A DNA stretch of 64,000 nucleotides from Oscillospiraceae bacterium (GTDB lineage Bacteria; Bacillota; Clostridia; Oscillospirales; Acutalibacteraceae): the NCBI GenBank assembly GCA_031256825.1, contig JAIRPV010000042.1, forward strand, positions 1-64,000. The letters run 5' to 3'. Numbering within the stretch: position 1 is the first letter of the stretch; each line of letters starts with the position of its first letter. Shown one piece after another: positions 25,610-33,123 of the stretch. The notes under the pieces were generated by a model. That model ran no database searches and had not been told where the DNA came from. It saw nothing but the letters and a program-made list of their open reading frames with translations. The position numbers and the translations under genes were made by a program.

Positions 25610-25963
25610 ATGCCATCGCAATTTTTGGCTGCCCGCGCGCAGATCACGAGCCTCGATTGGGCTGGCGCGCTGAAATACGCCGTCGTTGGCATGGCGGTTG
25701 TTATGAGCATTCTGGCGCTGCTCAGCGTCTTGATTGTTGCTCTCTCAAAAAGCATTATTTGGGCCGAGCGCCGCAAAAAACCGGGCACAGCCGCAGAACC
25801 GCTGCCCGAGCCCGCCGCGCCGCCCGCGCCCTATGTCCCGCAGGTCAGCCTCTTCGATACCGACGAAGAAACCGCCGCCGTGCTGATGGCCATCGTGGCC
25901 GAGCAAAGCGGCATCCCCCTGGAGCATTTGAAGTTTGAGTCCATCAAGTTAGCGGAGGAATAG
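25610..25963 (+). CDS. oadG: sodium-pump decarboxylase gamma subunit (OadG family)
   Basis: A 117-residue membrane protein with one helix at about residues 22-46 (YAVVGMAVVMSILALLSVL) and a cytoplasmic Pro/Ala-rich linker, then a short conserved tail (DEETAAVLMAIVAEQSGIP). This is the OadG layout; the subunit holds alpha and beta together and often binds zinc. It lacks an obvious His-rich tail. AGGAGG precedes the ATG, and the gene sits between oadA and the biotin carrier gene. Confidence 0.88.
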   Translation: MPSQFLAARAQITSLDWAGALKYAVVGMAVVMSILALLSVLIVALSKSIIWAERRKKPGTAAEPLPEPAAPPAPYVPQVSLFDTDEETAAVLMAIVAEQSGIPLEHLKFESIKLAEE

Positions 25964-25966
25964 ACC

Positions 25967-26347
25967 ATGAAATATCGGATCACCCTCAACGGAAAAAATT
26001 ACGAGGTTTCGGTTGAACAAAGCGAAGCAAAGCTGCTTTCTGTCAGCGATCTGCCCGCCCCCGCAGTTCCGGCGCCGGCGGTCCCAGCCGCTCCGGTTGC
26101 TGCGGCCCCGGCTGCTGCGGCCCCGGCTGCCGCGCAGGGGGAGCAGATTCTCGCGCCGATGCCCGGCACAATATTGAAGGTCAACGTTGCCCTGGGCGAA
26201 AACGTAACGGCCGGGCAAGTGCTGATGATCCTCGAGGCCATGAAGATGGAAAACGAAATCGCGGCCCCGTGCAACGGCACTGTGAAGCAATTGCCCGCCA
26301 AAAAGGGCGCGGCAGTCAATACCGACGACCTGTTGGCGGTCATTTAG
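25967..26347 (+). CDS. biotin carboxyl carrier protein of the Na+-pump decarboxylase
   Basis: A 126-residue biotinyl carrier. After a short N-terminal domain (YRITLNGKNYEVSVEQ) comes a flexible Ala/Pro linker at about residues 30-58 built of repeated PAAAAP-like units, then the biotinyl domain with the canonical EAMKMENEI; the lysine between the two methionines is the biotinylation site. It shuttles CO2 from OadA to the membrane beta subunit. The gap to oadG is 3 bases and to oadB 13 bases, so the operon is tightly packed. Confidence 0.94.
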   Translation: MKYRITLNGKNYEVSVEQSEAKLLSVSDLPAPAVPAPAVPAAPVAAAPAAAAPAAAQGEQILAPMPGTILKVNVALGENVTAGQVLMILEAMKMENEIAAPCNGTVKQLPAKKGAAVNTDDLLAVI

Positions 26348-26360
26348 GAGGAAGGTGCGT

Positions 26361-27572
26361 ATGAATTTTATTGATATCCTGCGTGGCCTGTGGGAATCCT
26401 CCGGGATCGCGCAGCTGTTCACGGTCAGCCTGGAAACCGGGGAAAGCGTTTTTCTCTGGCAGAATCTCGTTATGATCGGCGTGGCCTTTTTGCTGCTCTA
26501 TTTCGCTATCTTTAAGGGCTGCGAACCGCTGCTGCTGGTGCCCATCGCCTTTGGCATGCTGCTGGTGAACCTGCCGGGCTCGCCAATTTTCCACGATTCT
26601 GTTGGGTTGTTCGATCCCGCCAATGCCGTTGCAGGCGAACATTGGTATGATATGGGCATCATACGCATTTTTTACATGGGCGTAAAAAGCTCCGTTTTCC
26701 CCTGCCTGATTTTCCTGGGCATCGGCGCAATGACCGATTTTGGCCCGCTTTTGGCAAACCCCAGCAGCCTGCTTTTGGGCGCGGCGGCGCAGCTTGGCAT
26801 TTCTATGGCGTTCTTTATCGCCATTCTCCTGGGGTTCACCCCGCAGGAAGCGGCTTCGATCGGCATCATCGGCGGGGCCGACGGCCCCACGGCCATCTAT
26901 CTGACATCCCGTCTGGCCCAGCACATCCTGCCGGGGGTAACCATTGCCGCCTATAGCTACATGGCGCTGATCCCCTTCATTCAGCCCCCGCTTATGAAGC
27001 TGCTGACCACCAAAAAAGAGCGGGAAGTCAAAATGGCCCAAACCCGCAAAGTGAGCAAAACAGAGCGCATTATTTTCCCGGTTGTGGTGCTTGTGCTGAC
27101 CGCTTTTGTATTGCCCGACACCATTCCGCTCATCGGCATGCTGATGTTCGGCAACCTGCTGCGCGAGTGCGCCGTGACCGATCGGCTCAGCGACACAGCG
27201 CAGAATGCGCTGATGAATATTGTCACAATCATGCTGGGCGTGAGCGTGGGGGCAACCGCCATCGGAACCGCGTTCCTTGCGAAAAAGACGCTCCTGATCA
27301 TTTTCCTGGGGCTGCTGGCGTTCAGTTTTTCCACCGTAGGCGGCGTTTTGCTGGGCAAATTGATGTATGTTATCACAAAAGGCCGCATCAATCCGCTCAT
27401 CGGCTCCGCCGGCGTATCGGCCGTGCCCATGGCGGCGCGCGTCAGCCAGCGCGAAGGCGCGAAATACCTGCCGGGCAACTTCCTGCTCATGCACGCCATG
27501 GGGCCAAACGTTGCCGGGGTCATTGGCTCGGCGGTCATGGCCGGGTTTTTGCTGATGGTCTTTGGGGAATAG
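26361..27572 (+). CDS. oadB: oxaloacetate decarboxylase beta subunit (Na+ pump)
   Basis: The integral membrane subunit that decarboxylates carboxybiotin and exports Na+. The 403 residues form about nine or ten helices. The functional region IIGGADGPTAIYLTSRLA carries the conserved aspartate needed for Na+ transport, and PLIGMLMFGNLLRE and GVSVGATA are family signatures. The start is the ATG at 26361, 9 bases after AGGAGG; a GTG two codons earlier is less well placed. It ends the operon; the following 460 bases hold duplicated repeats instead of a simple terminator. Confidence 0.95.
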   Translation: MNFIDILRGLWESSGIAQLFTVSLETGESVFLWQNLVMIGVAFLLLYFAIFKGCEPLLLVPIAFGMLLVNLPGSPIFHDSVGLFDPANAVAGEHWYDMGIIRIFYMGVKSSVFPCLIFLGIGAMTDFGPLLANPSSLLLGAAAQLGISMAFFIAILLGFTPQEAASIGIIGGADGPTAIYLTSRLAQHILPGVTIAAYSYMALIPFIQPPLMKLLTTKKEREVKMAQTRKVSKTERIIFPVVVLVLTAFVLPDTIPLIGMLMFGNLLRECAVTDRLSDTAQNALMNIVTIMLGVSVGATAIGTAFLAKKTLLIIFLGLLAFSFSTVGGVLLGKLMYVITKGRINPLIGSAGVSAVPMAARVSQREGAKYLPGNFLLMHAMGPNVAGVIGSAVMAGFLLMVFGE

Positions 27573-27583
27573 ACCGCGCAATT

Positions 27584-27706
27584 CCAATAGTTCGAAATTT
27601 CGGAATGGCGAACCGCTTTTTTGCCCCTCTGAAGAGCCAAATTCCAGTATTCCGGAATTCCGGAATATTGCAAATTACCGCCGCTGACGCGAAAAATATT
27701 CACAAA
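27584..27706. repeat. direct repeat copy 1 containing an inverted-repeat element
   Basis: A 123-base sequence repeated 230 bases downstream with two visible differences. Inside, 27585-27670 begins CAATAGTTCGAAATTTCGG and ends in its imperfect inverse, closing in TATTG. The 3' arm contains the perfect 20-base palindrome TATTCCGGAATTCCGGAATA (27648-27667). It has no coding capacity. The inverted ends suggest a MITE-like or hairpin repeat element. Confidence 0.8.
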
Positions 27707-27813
27707 ATGAACGGCGAGGGTTGGCTGAGATGGAAGACGGAGAGGCGCATTTTTCGGTGACAAGTCGCCACAACACGCACGCTATCCCAGCCAGCCTTCT
27801 GCGGCGCTTCGTA

Positions 27814-27936
27814 CCAATAGTTCGAAATTTCGGAATGGCGAACCGTTTTTTTGCCCCTCTGAAGAGCCAAATTCCAGTATTCCGGAATTTCGGAATATTG
27901 CAAATTACCGCCGCTGACGCGAAAAATATTCACAAA
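27814..27936. repeat. direct repeat copy 2 containing an inverted-repeat element
   Basis: Second copy of the unit at 27584-27706. It differs by a C-to-T change in the T-rich part and one in the palindrome centre, which here reads GGAATTTCGG instead of GGAATTCCGG. The near identity implies recent duplication or two independent insertions of the same element. Confidence 0.8.
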
Positions 27937-28032
27937 GCAGGCGGCGAACTATCATTGAGATACGCAGCCAAACAGTGGCAAATCGCCACTGCCGTTGCGT
28001 GATATTGTCACAAAAAGAGGAGGGGATGGGGT

Positions 28033-28812
28033 ATGTACGACGTCATTATCTGCGCGGGGCAATCCAATATGGAAGGGTGCGGCTATGGCGAAACGGAGCG
28101 GCCGTTCGAGCCGGATCCGCGCATCCTGATGATGACTTGCCGGGCGCACATGATTTTGCCCGCGGCGGAGGAAATGCAGGAGCTGCCCGCCGCATACCGG
28201 GCGCTCTTGCTGCGCCGCGCATTGCCCCGGGGGCACCTTGGCCTGAGCTTTGCGCGGGAATACGCGCAACGGGGGTACCTCGGCGAGGGGCGCAAGATTT
28301 TGCTGCTGAAAGCCGCCGTAAGCGCAACGGGTTTTGGCAGCAATCACTGGAAACCGCAGGATGTTTTGTACATGAACCTGTTGTCGATGATCCAGAAAGC
28401 GCTTTCACTGGATCAGGGGGCGCGGGTGACCGCGCTGCTTTGGCATCAGGGCGAGACCGACGCGCAATTGCAGACCGCACGGGAGGATTATGAGCGGCAC
28501 CTTGCCGGGCTGGTGGCGGGCGTGCGGGCGGCCTGCGGCGAACCGGATCTGCCGTTTTTGGCGGGGGGATTTGTGCCGCAATGGCGCCAGGCCAACAAAC
28601 AAACCTGCACGCCGATTCTTTCGGCTCTGCGAACGGTGACGGCAAACACCGCCCGCGCCGCTTTTGTGGAAAGCGACGGCCTGCCCTCGAATAAGCAGGG
28701 GTTTCATCGTTTGCACAACGATACCATTCACTTTTGCCGCAACGCGCTGTATCAATTCGGCGCGCGCTATTTTGAAGCGTGGCAGGGGATTTTGGATGGG
28801 GCGACGCGATAG
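28033..28812 (+). CDS. SGNH-type carbohydrate esterase (sialate O-acetylesterase-like)
   Basis: A 259-residue protein of the SASA/DUF303 branch of SGNH hydrolases, which remove acetyl esters from sugars. The nucleophile motif is IICAGQSNMEG at residues 5-15; block III appears as LLWHQGETDA (about 136-145); and the catalytic Asp-His lies in NDTIHF near residue 237. No signal peptide is present, so it acts in the cytosol unless exported otherwise. GGAGGGGATGGGG precedes the ATG. comM follows after 11 bases, so the two are probably co-transcribed. Confidence 0.85.
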   Translation: MYDVIICAGQSNMEGCGYGETERPFEPDPRILMMTCRAHMILPAAEEMQELPAAYRALLLRRALPRGHLGLSFAREYAQRGYLGEGRKILLLKAAVSATGFGSNHWKPQDVLYMNLLSMIQKALSLDQGARVTALLWHQGETDAQLQTAREDYERHLAGLVAGVRAACGEPDLPFLAGGFVPQWRQANKQTCTPILSALRTVTANTARAAFVESDGLPSNKQGFHRLHNDTIHFCRNALYQFGARYFEAWQGILDGATR

Positions 28813-28823
28813 GGGGGAGCGCT

Positions 28824-30353
28824 GTGTTCGCGCGCATCAACAGCACCGGATGTTATGGAATGGAGGCCTTCTGCGTGGAGCTGGAGGCCGATTGTTTTAA
28901 TGGCCTGCCGCGTTTCGACGTGGTGGGGTTGCCTGACGCTTCGGTAAAAGAAGCCGGCGACCGGGTGCGCTCCGCGATGAAGAATTGCGGTTACGAGTTC
29001 CCGGTCAACCGCATCACCGTTAACCTTGCCCCGGCCGACCGCCGCAAAGAAGGGCCGATCTATGATTTGCCCATGCTGGTAGCGCTATTGGTGGCTTCGG
29101 GGCAGCTGCGCGGCGGCATGGAAAAAACCGCTTTTTTTGGCGAACTTTCGCTGGATGGTTCCGTTCGGCGCGTCAACGGCGCGCTGCCCATGGTGATTCA
29201 GGCGCGGGAAGCGGGCTGGACCGAAATTTTTGTTCCGGCGGCCAACGCACCGGAAAGCGCCGTTGTAAAAGGCATACAGGTATACCCGGTTACGCATGTG
29301 CGGGAATTGCTGGCGCACCTGCGCGGGCAGGCAAAAATCGCAGCGGCCGTGCCGTTGGAAGGCTCTGCGCTGACCATGCAGTCGCTGCCGGATTTTAGCG
29401 ACGTAAAGGGGCAGCGCGAGGCAAGGCGCGCCCTGGAAGTTGCCGCGGCGGGCAATCACAATGTGCTGATGATTGGGCCGCCGGGTTCGGGCAAAAGCAT
29501 GCTGGCCAAGCGGCTGCCTTCGATTTTACCGGATATGACTCAGGCGGAAAGCCTCGACACCACGAAGCTCTATTCTGTGGCGGGGGAGCTGCCCGCGAAT
29601 ATTTCGTTGATTCGGGCGCGCCCGTTCCGCGCGCCGCACCATACGGTTTCCCCTGCGGGCCTTTCCGGCGGAGGGAGCATTCCCCGGCCCGGGGAGCTTA
29701 GCCTGGCCCACAACGGCGTATTGTTTTTGGACGAGCTGCCGGAATTCAACCGCAATGCCCTGGAGGTGCTGCGGCAGCCGATGGAAGATGGCTCGGTGAT
29801 GATTTCGCGCGCGTCCGGCACGGTGAGTTATCCCTGCACGGTGATGCTGGTGTGCGCGATGAACCCTTGCCCTTGCGGCTTTTTTGGGCATCCCACCCGC
29901 CGCTGCACCTGCCCGCAGGGCGCGGCGCAGCGGTATCTCAGCCGGGTTTCCGGCCCGCTGCTCGATCGGCTCGATATCCACATCGAGGTGCCGCCGGTGG
30001 ATTTTAAGCGGCTGTCATCCGACGACGCAAGCGAACCTTCGGAAGCCATCCGCGCACGGGTCAACCGCGCGCGCAAGCTGCAACAGGAGCGGCTCGAAAG
30101 CGAGGGCATCCACGCCAACGGGCAGATGAGCGCCGCGCAGACCCGCCGCTTCTGCCGGCTCGACGAAGCGGGCCGCCGCCTGCTCGAGGGCGCGTTCCAG
30201 ACGCTGGGCCTTTCCGCCCGGGCATACGACAAGATTCTTCGCGTGGCCCGCACGATTGCCGATCTGGAGGGCAGCCCTAAAATGGAACCACAGCACCTGG
30301 CCGAAGCGATTCAGTTCCGCAGTTTGGATCGGAAATTTTGGACAAACCGATAG
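28824..30353 (+). CDS. comM: ComM/YifB-type Mg-chelatase-like AAA+ ATPase
   Basis: A 509-residue AAA+ protein of the family whose studied member ComM is a hexameric helicase promoting branch migration during recombination of incoming DNA. The N-terminal domain starts FARINSTGCYGMEAFCVELE. The ATPase domain has Walker A MIGPPGSGKSMLAKRLP, Walker B GVLFLDELPEF, an arginine-finger region and a zinc-binding cluster (CAMNPCPCGFFGHPTRRCTC). The C-terminal Mg-chelatase domain has SARAYDKILRVARTIADL. The GTG at 28824 behind GGGGGAG matches family starts. Whether this strain is naturally transformable cannot be told here. Confidence 0.94.
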   Translation: MFARINSTGCYGMEAFCVELEADCFNGLPRFDVVGLPDASVKEAGDRVRSAMKNCGYEFPVNRITVNLAPADRRKEGPIYDLPMLVALLVASGQLRGGMEKTAFFGELSLDGSVRRVNGALPMVIQAREAGWTEIFVPAANAPESAVVKGIQVYPVTHVRELLAHLRGQAKIAAAVPLEGSALTMQSLPDFSDVKGQREARRALEVAAAGNHNVLMIGPPGSGKSMLAKRLPSILPDMTQAESLDTTKLYSVAGELPANISLIRARPFRAPHHTVSPAGLSGGGSIPRPGELSLAHNGVLFLDELPEFNRNALEVLRQPMEDGSVMISRASGTVSYPCTVMLVCAMNPCPCGFFGHPTRRCTCPQGAAQRYLSRVSGPLLDRLDIHIEVPPVDFKRLSSDDASEPSEAIRARVNRARKLQQERLESEGIHANGQMSAAQTRRFCRLDEAGRRLLEGAFQTLGLSARAYDKILRVARTIADLEGSPKMEPQHLAEAIQFRSLDRKFWTNR

Positions 30354-30404
30354 CCGCGACTGGATGGGATCGCGGGAAACAACACATGGAAAGGTGACGC
30401 CGCC

Positions 30405-30983
30405 ATGTTTGAAACCCTCATTTTGGGCGTCCCACTGCAATTTGAGACCGCAGACACGCTCTTTTCGCCGCACGACATTGACCGGGGCACACGGGCATTG
30501 CTGCGGCGGGCCGCCTTTTTGCCGGAAGACATGGTTCTCGACTTGGGCTGCGGTTACGGCGCGGTGGGGATTACCGCCGCGAAACTCATTGGCGCAGAGC
30601 GGGTTACCATGACGGACGGGAACCCTTTGGCCGTGCGGCTGACAAGACTCAACGCGCAGATCAACGGGGCGGCGGGGGCGCGCGTGCTGCAAAGCGACGA
30701 TTTTGCGGGGATTGACGAAACGGGCTATACGCTGATCTTGTGCCATCCGCCTTATCACGAAGACGTTTCGGCGCCGAAGATGTTGCTCGAGAAAGCCTTT
30801 CATCACCTTGCGCTGGGCGGCCGGATGATGCTCGTAAGCCGACGGCAGGACTGGTATCAAAACGAGCTGGACGCGATTTTCGGCGGCTCCCTGACGCAGG
30901 AAGAGGCCGGGTATTTTGTTTTTACCGCAGAAAAGCGGCAGGAGAATTATGCAAAAAAGCAAGAAAGGTTCAAGTTTTATTGA
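30405..30983 (+). CDS. RsmC-like class I methyltransferase
   Basis: A 192-residue SAM methyltransferase resembling the C-terminal catalytic half of RsmC (MTS domain), as in many Firmicutes homologues. Motif I is LDLGCGYGAVGITAAKLIG (about residues 45-63), then MTDGNPLAVRLTRLNAQING. The substrate-binding NPPY motif reads HPPY (LILCHPPYHED), an uncommon change at the residue that contacts the amino group. The tail KRQENYAKKQERFKFY is basic and may bind RNA. An AAAGGTGA site precedes the ATG. It follows comM by 51 bases. Confidence 0.85.
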   Translation: MFETLILGVPLQFETADTLFSPHDIDRGTRALLRRAAFLPEDMVLDLGCGYGAVGITAAKLIGAERVTMTDGNPLAVRLTRLNAQINGAAGARVLQSDDFAGIDETGYTLILCHPPYHEDVSAPKMLLEKAFHHLALGGRMMLVSRRQDWYQNELDAIFGGSLTQEEAGYFVFTAEKRQENYAKKQERFKFY

Positions 30984-30999
30984 CGAAAGGAATTGGGGT

Positions 31000-31095
31000 A
31001 TGAGCAAAAAAGCGGTTCGCGTGATTGCGCTGGCGCTGGCGGCGCTAATGGGTCTGGGCGTGCTCACCACGGCGGTTATGTCTTTGATTCGGTAA
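31000..31095 (+). CDS. 31-residue single-helix membrane mini-protein
   Basis: The ORF encodes MSKKAVRVIALALAALMGL followed by a short hydrophobic run ending in SLIR. It has a short basic N-terminus and one helix filling most of the protein. AAAGGAATTGGGGT lies upstream, and the gene sits in a 156-base gap inside an operon. Length, basic start and the R-x-I-x-x-L pattern recall Prli42-like mini-proteins (membrane anchors of the stressosome in Listeria), but the resemblance is by eye and no stressosome gene is in view. Confidence 0.6.
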   Translation: MSKKAVRVIALALAALMGLGVLTTAVMSLIR

Positions 31096-31139
31096 GAACC
31101 TGTGCGGCCGGCGCGAACAGATTCTGACGGGAGGAACGC

Positions 31140-32105
31140 ATGAACATTGTTATTCTTGACGGCTTTGCCGCCAACCCCGGCGATTTGCGCTGGGACGAAA
31201 TTGCCGCGCTGGGGGAGCTTGCAGTCTATGACCGCACGCCGCCGGATCTTTTGATCGAGCGCGCGGAGCGGGCGCAGCTGCTGCTGACTAACAAAACGGT
31301 GCTTTCGCGGGATATCATTGAGCAGCTGCCGGAGCTGCGATACATCGGGCTGCTTTCCACCGGCTGCAATGTGGTGGATCTGGCGGCGGCGCGGGCGCGC
31401 GGCGTGCCCGTGACAAATATCCCCGCGTACAGCACGGCCAGCGTGGCGCAGATGACGTTCGCGCTGCTGCTGGAGCTTGCCATGCACGCGCGGGCGCACA
31501 GCGATTCGGTGCGCGCGGGCGGCTGGGCCAGCTCCCGCGATTTTTGCTATACGGTCGCCCCGCTGACGGAACTGGAGGGGAAGACGCTGGGCATTGTTGG
31601 CTTTGGGCAAATTGGGCGGGCCGTGGCGGCAATTGCGCAAAGCTTTGGGATGCGGGCGCTCGTGTGCCGAAGGCCGGCGAACGGCGCCGAAATAACCCAT
31701 TCGCCCACGCTGCGCGAAACCAGCTTCGACGAAGTTCTGCGCGGCAGCGATATGATCAGCCTGCACTGCCCGCTGACAGACGAGACGCAGGGGCTGATCA
31801 ACAGCGAAACGATCGCAAAGATGCGGCCCGGCGCTTGGCTCATCAATACCTCGCGCGGGCCTGTGCTGAATGAAGGGGATGTGGCGGCCGCGCTGCGGGA
31901 AGGCCGCCTGGGCGGCTGCGGCCTGGATGTGCTTTCGACGGAACCGCCGCGGGCCGACAACCCGCTGCTGACGGCGCCGAATTGCATTATCACCCCGCAC
32001 ATTGCCTGGGCCACAAAAGAGGCGCGCGCGCGGCTGCTTCAAATTGCGGCGGAAAATTTGCGGGCGTTTTTGCGCGGCGCACCGCAAAACGTGGTGAACG
32101 ACTGA
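31140..32105 (+). CDS. D-2-hydroxyacid dehydrogenase (glycerate dehydrogenase-like)
   Basis: An NAD(P)-dependent oxidoreductase of 321 residues. The Rossmann motif GKTLGIVGFGQIGRAVAAIA lies at about residues 146-165. Catalytic residues are in INTSRGPVLNEGDV (Arg), a Glu in GLDVLSTEPP and a His in ITPHIAWATKEA, the last typical of glycerate/hydroxypyruvate reductases. The substrate could be hydroxypyruvate, glyoxylate or another 2-keto acid. GGGAGG precedes the ATG. It ends the operon at a strong bidirectional terminator. Confidence 0.9.
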   Translation: MNIVILDGFAANPGDLRWDEIAALGELAVYDRTPPDLLIERAERAQLLLTNKTVLSRDIIEQLPELRYIGLLSTGCNVVDLAAARARGVPVTNIPAYSTASVAQMTFALLLELAMHARAHSDSVRAGGWASSRDFCYTVAPLTELEGKTLGIVGFGQIGRAVAAIAQSFGMRALVCRRPANGAEITHSPTLRETSFDEVLRGSDMISLHCPLTDETQGLINSETIAKMRPGAWLINTSRGPVLNEGDVAAALREGRLGGCGLDVLSTEPPRADNPLLTAPNCIITPHIAWATKEARARLLQIAAENLRAFLRGAPQNVVND

Positions 32106-32136
32106 GGGCTTTCGCGGAAGCGAAAAAACAAACCCA

Positions 32137-32170
32137 GGCGCAGGCGGCTTTGCCGCTTGCGCCATTTTTT
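32137..32170. terminator. bidirectional rho-independent terminator
   Basis: GGCGCAGGCGGC (32137-32148) and GCCGCTTGCGCC (32152-32163) form a stem with one mismatch around TTT. T-runs lie on both sides: ATTTTTTT on the plus strand for the dehydrogenase gene, and TTTGTTTTTT on the minus strand for the 55-residue gene. Confidence 0.85.
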
Positions 32171-32183
32171 TGCCGCCGTGCGA

Positions 32184-32351
32184 TTAGAGGCTGCCCAGCG
32201 TCTCGGTCAGATCCTTCCAGGCGGCGAAGTAGTCTTTGAAGCTCTGGAAGAAACTGGCGATGCCTTTGATGAAATTGATGAAGGGATCCGCTGTTACGGC
32301 AGGAATGCCAAAGGTTGTGAAAAGATCCTGCAAAATTTGGGCAAGCACCAT
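32184..32351 (-). CDS. 55-residue amphipathic small protein of unknown function
   Basis: The ORF starts MVLAQILQDLFTTFGIPAVT and continues with Phe-rich helical segments (INFIKGIASFFQSFKDYFAA) to TLGSL. It has no cysteine, no signal peptide and no transmembrane-length helix, but alternation of aromatic and charged residues suggests amphipathic helices. AAAGGAGGG stands 7 bases before the ATG, a perfect TTGACA-N17-TATAAT promoter precedes it and a strong terminator follows, so it is almost surely expressed. Leaderless-bacteriocin-like, holin-like or structural peptide roles are possible; none is shown. Confidence 0.7.
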   Translation of the reverse strand: MVLAQILQDLFTTFGIPAVTADPFINFIKGIASFFQSFKDYFAAWKDLTETLGSL

Positions 32352-32386
32352 GGACCAGCCCTCCTTTCCAATTATGTTCTGCTTCT

Positions 32387-32415
32387 ATTATAATCAGCCG
32401 AGCCGAAAATGTCAA
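32387..32415 (-). promoter_or_regulatory. promoter of the 55-residue gene
   Basis: Minus-strand TTGACA (32415-32410) and TATAAT (32392-32387), spacing 17. The -35 is part of TCACTTGACA, which is mirrored at the divergent promoter. Confidence 0.85.
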
Positions 32416-32467
32416 GTGATATTTGCGCCACGCGCGGGGCAAACGCGGCAATTTATTTCACTTGACA
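32410..32467. promoter_or_regulatory. inverted repeat joining two divergent promoters
   Basis: TGTCAAGTGA (32410-32419) and TCACTTGACA (32458-32467) are perfect inverse copies, each overlapping one -35 element. The match extends imperfectly inward (TATTTGC and GCAATTTAT). The symmetry suggests one regulator controlling both genes, or duplicated promoter sequence. Confidence 0.6.
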
Positions 32468-32490
32468 AACGCCGCGCCGGGGTGTATAAT
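32462..32490 (+). promoter_or_regulatory. promoter of the 148-residue secreted protein gene
   Basis: TTGACA (32462-32467) and TATAAT (32485-32490) with 17-base spacing, about 37 bases before the ATG. Confidence 0.85.
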
Positions 32491-32526
32491 AGAAACCACT
32501 TCAAACGATTGGAAAGGATGAGGGAA

Positions 32527-32973
32527 ATGAAAAGGGTTATCAGTGTTATTTTGGCCATGCTATTGCTTTGCGGGGCTTCCGCTGCGGGCGCGCAGGCGGC
32601 TTCGGCTTCCTCTAATCTGGACAGCTTCGTTGACGACTATGTCAAGCAAATCAACAAGGTCATTGGCGCGCTGACCGACACTTCCGCAAAGAACCCGGTC
32701 AACAACCAGAAAAATGTGGAGAAGGCGCTGAAGGGCTTCGATCTTTCCAGCCTGACCGACGAACAGCTCGAAACCGTCGTTGGCCTGCTGACCAAATTGC
32801 AGGGGTTCGGCGTGAATGTGGAAACTTACCTCAAGGGGATGAACCTTCCCATCCCTGTCAAGGCCGCGCTGCACAAGGCCAACCTGGTGAAGTATCCCAT
32901 ATGGGAGCGCAGTTCGTTCTGGAACTTCATTTTTAAATGGCTCCTGTTCGGCTGGATCTGGATGGACAAATAA
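32527..32973 (+). CDS. secreted small protein of unknown function
   Basis: 148 residues. A clear signal peptide is present at about 1-26 (MKRVISVILAMLLLCGASAA, cleavage near AQA-AS). The mature part is helical and charged (SFVDDYVKQINKVIGALTD, LSSLTDEQLETVVGLLTKLQ) with no cysteines. The C-terminus is strikingly aromatic and hydrophobic (FWNFIFKWLLFGWIWMDK), which could insert in or lie on the membrane. The start at 32527 follows GGAAAGGATGAGGG; longer in-frame starts would run through the promoter. It shares a mirrored promoter with the divergent 55-residue gene. I do not recognise the family. Confidence 0.75.
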   Translation: MKRVISVILAMLLLCGASAAGAQAASASSNLDSFVDDYVKQINKVIGALTDTSAKNPVNNQKNVEKALKGFDLSSLTDEQLETVVGLLTKLQGFGVNVETYLKGMNLPIPVKAALHKANLVKYPIWERSSFWNFIFKWLLFGWIWMDK

Positions 32974-32978
32974 GCAAC

Positions 32979-33017
32979 ACCGACTGCCCTTCGCCATTTG
33001 GCGGGGGGCGGTTTTTT
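32979..33017 (+). terminator. terminator of the secreted protein gene
   Basis: ACCG...CGGT encloses CGCC-ATTT-GGCG, a G/C-rich hairpin directly followed by TTTTTT (33012-33017). Confidence 0.7.
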
Positions 33018-33090
33018 GCGCGCGGAGGGGCTGCTCGAAGCGGGCGGGAAGACGCAGCCTGTTTTTGCAGAAAAATTTTTAATTTTTCTA

Positions 33091-33119
33091 TTGACAAATG
33101 CGTGGGAAGCGCATATAAT
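33091..33119 (+). promoter_or_regulatory. cadC-cadA promoter
   Basis: TTGACA (33091-33096) and TATAAT (33114-33119), spacing 17, perfect consensus, directly upstream of the operator. Confidence 0.85.
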
Positions 33120-33123
33120 AGTA

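Larger units (their letters stand above)
27573..28032. other. intergenic region dominated by a duplicated repeat
   Basis: No gene is supported here. It holds the two repeat copies described separately (27584-27706 and 27814-27936), a 107-base spacer and a short stretch before the esterase gene that contains AGTGGCAAATCGCCACT, itself a small inverted repeat. Confidence 0.6.

Noticed and set aside
24475..27587. Two long minus-strand open frames across the decarboxylase operon
   Set aside because: Antisense to conserved oadA and oadB; His/Gln/Arg-rich composition is typical of shadows.
27584..27936. CRISPR array
   Set aside because: Only two copies of a 123-base unit, no short regularly spaced repeats and no cas genes; no other stretch of the window shows a CRISPR pattern.
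30015..32165. 716-codon minus-strand open frame across comM, the methyltransferase and the dehydrogenase genes
   Set aside because: It spans three well-supported plus-strand genes and the 31-residue ORF; no domain or ribosome site.
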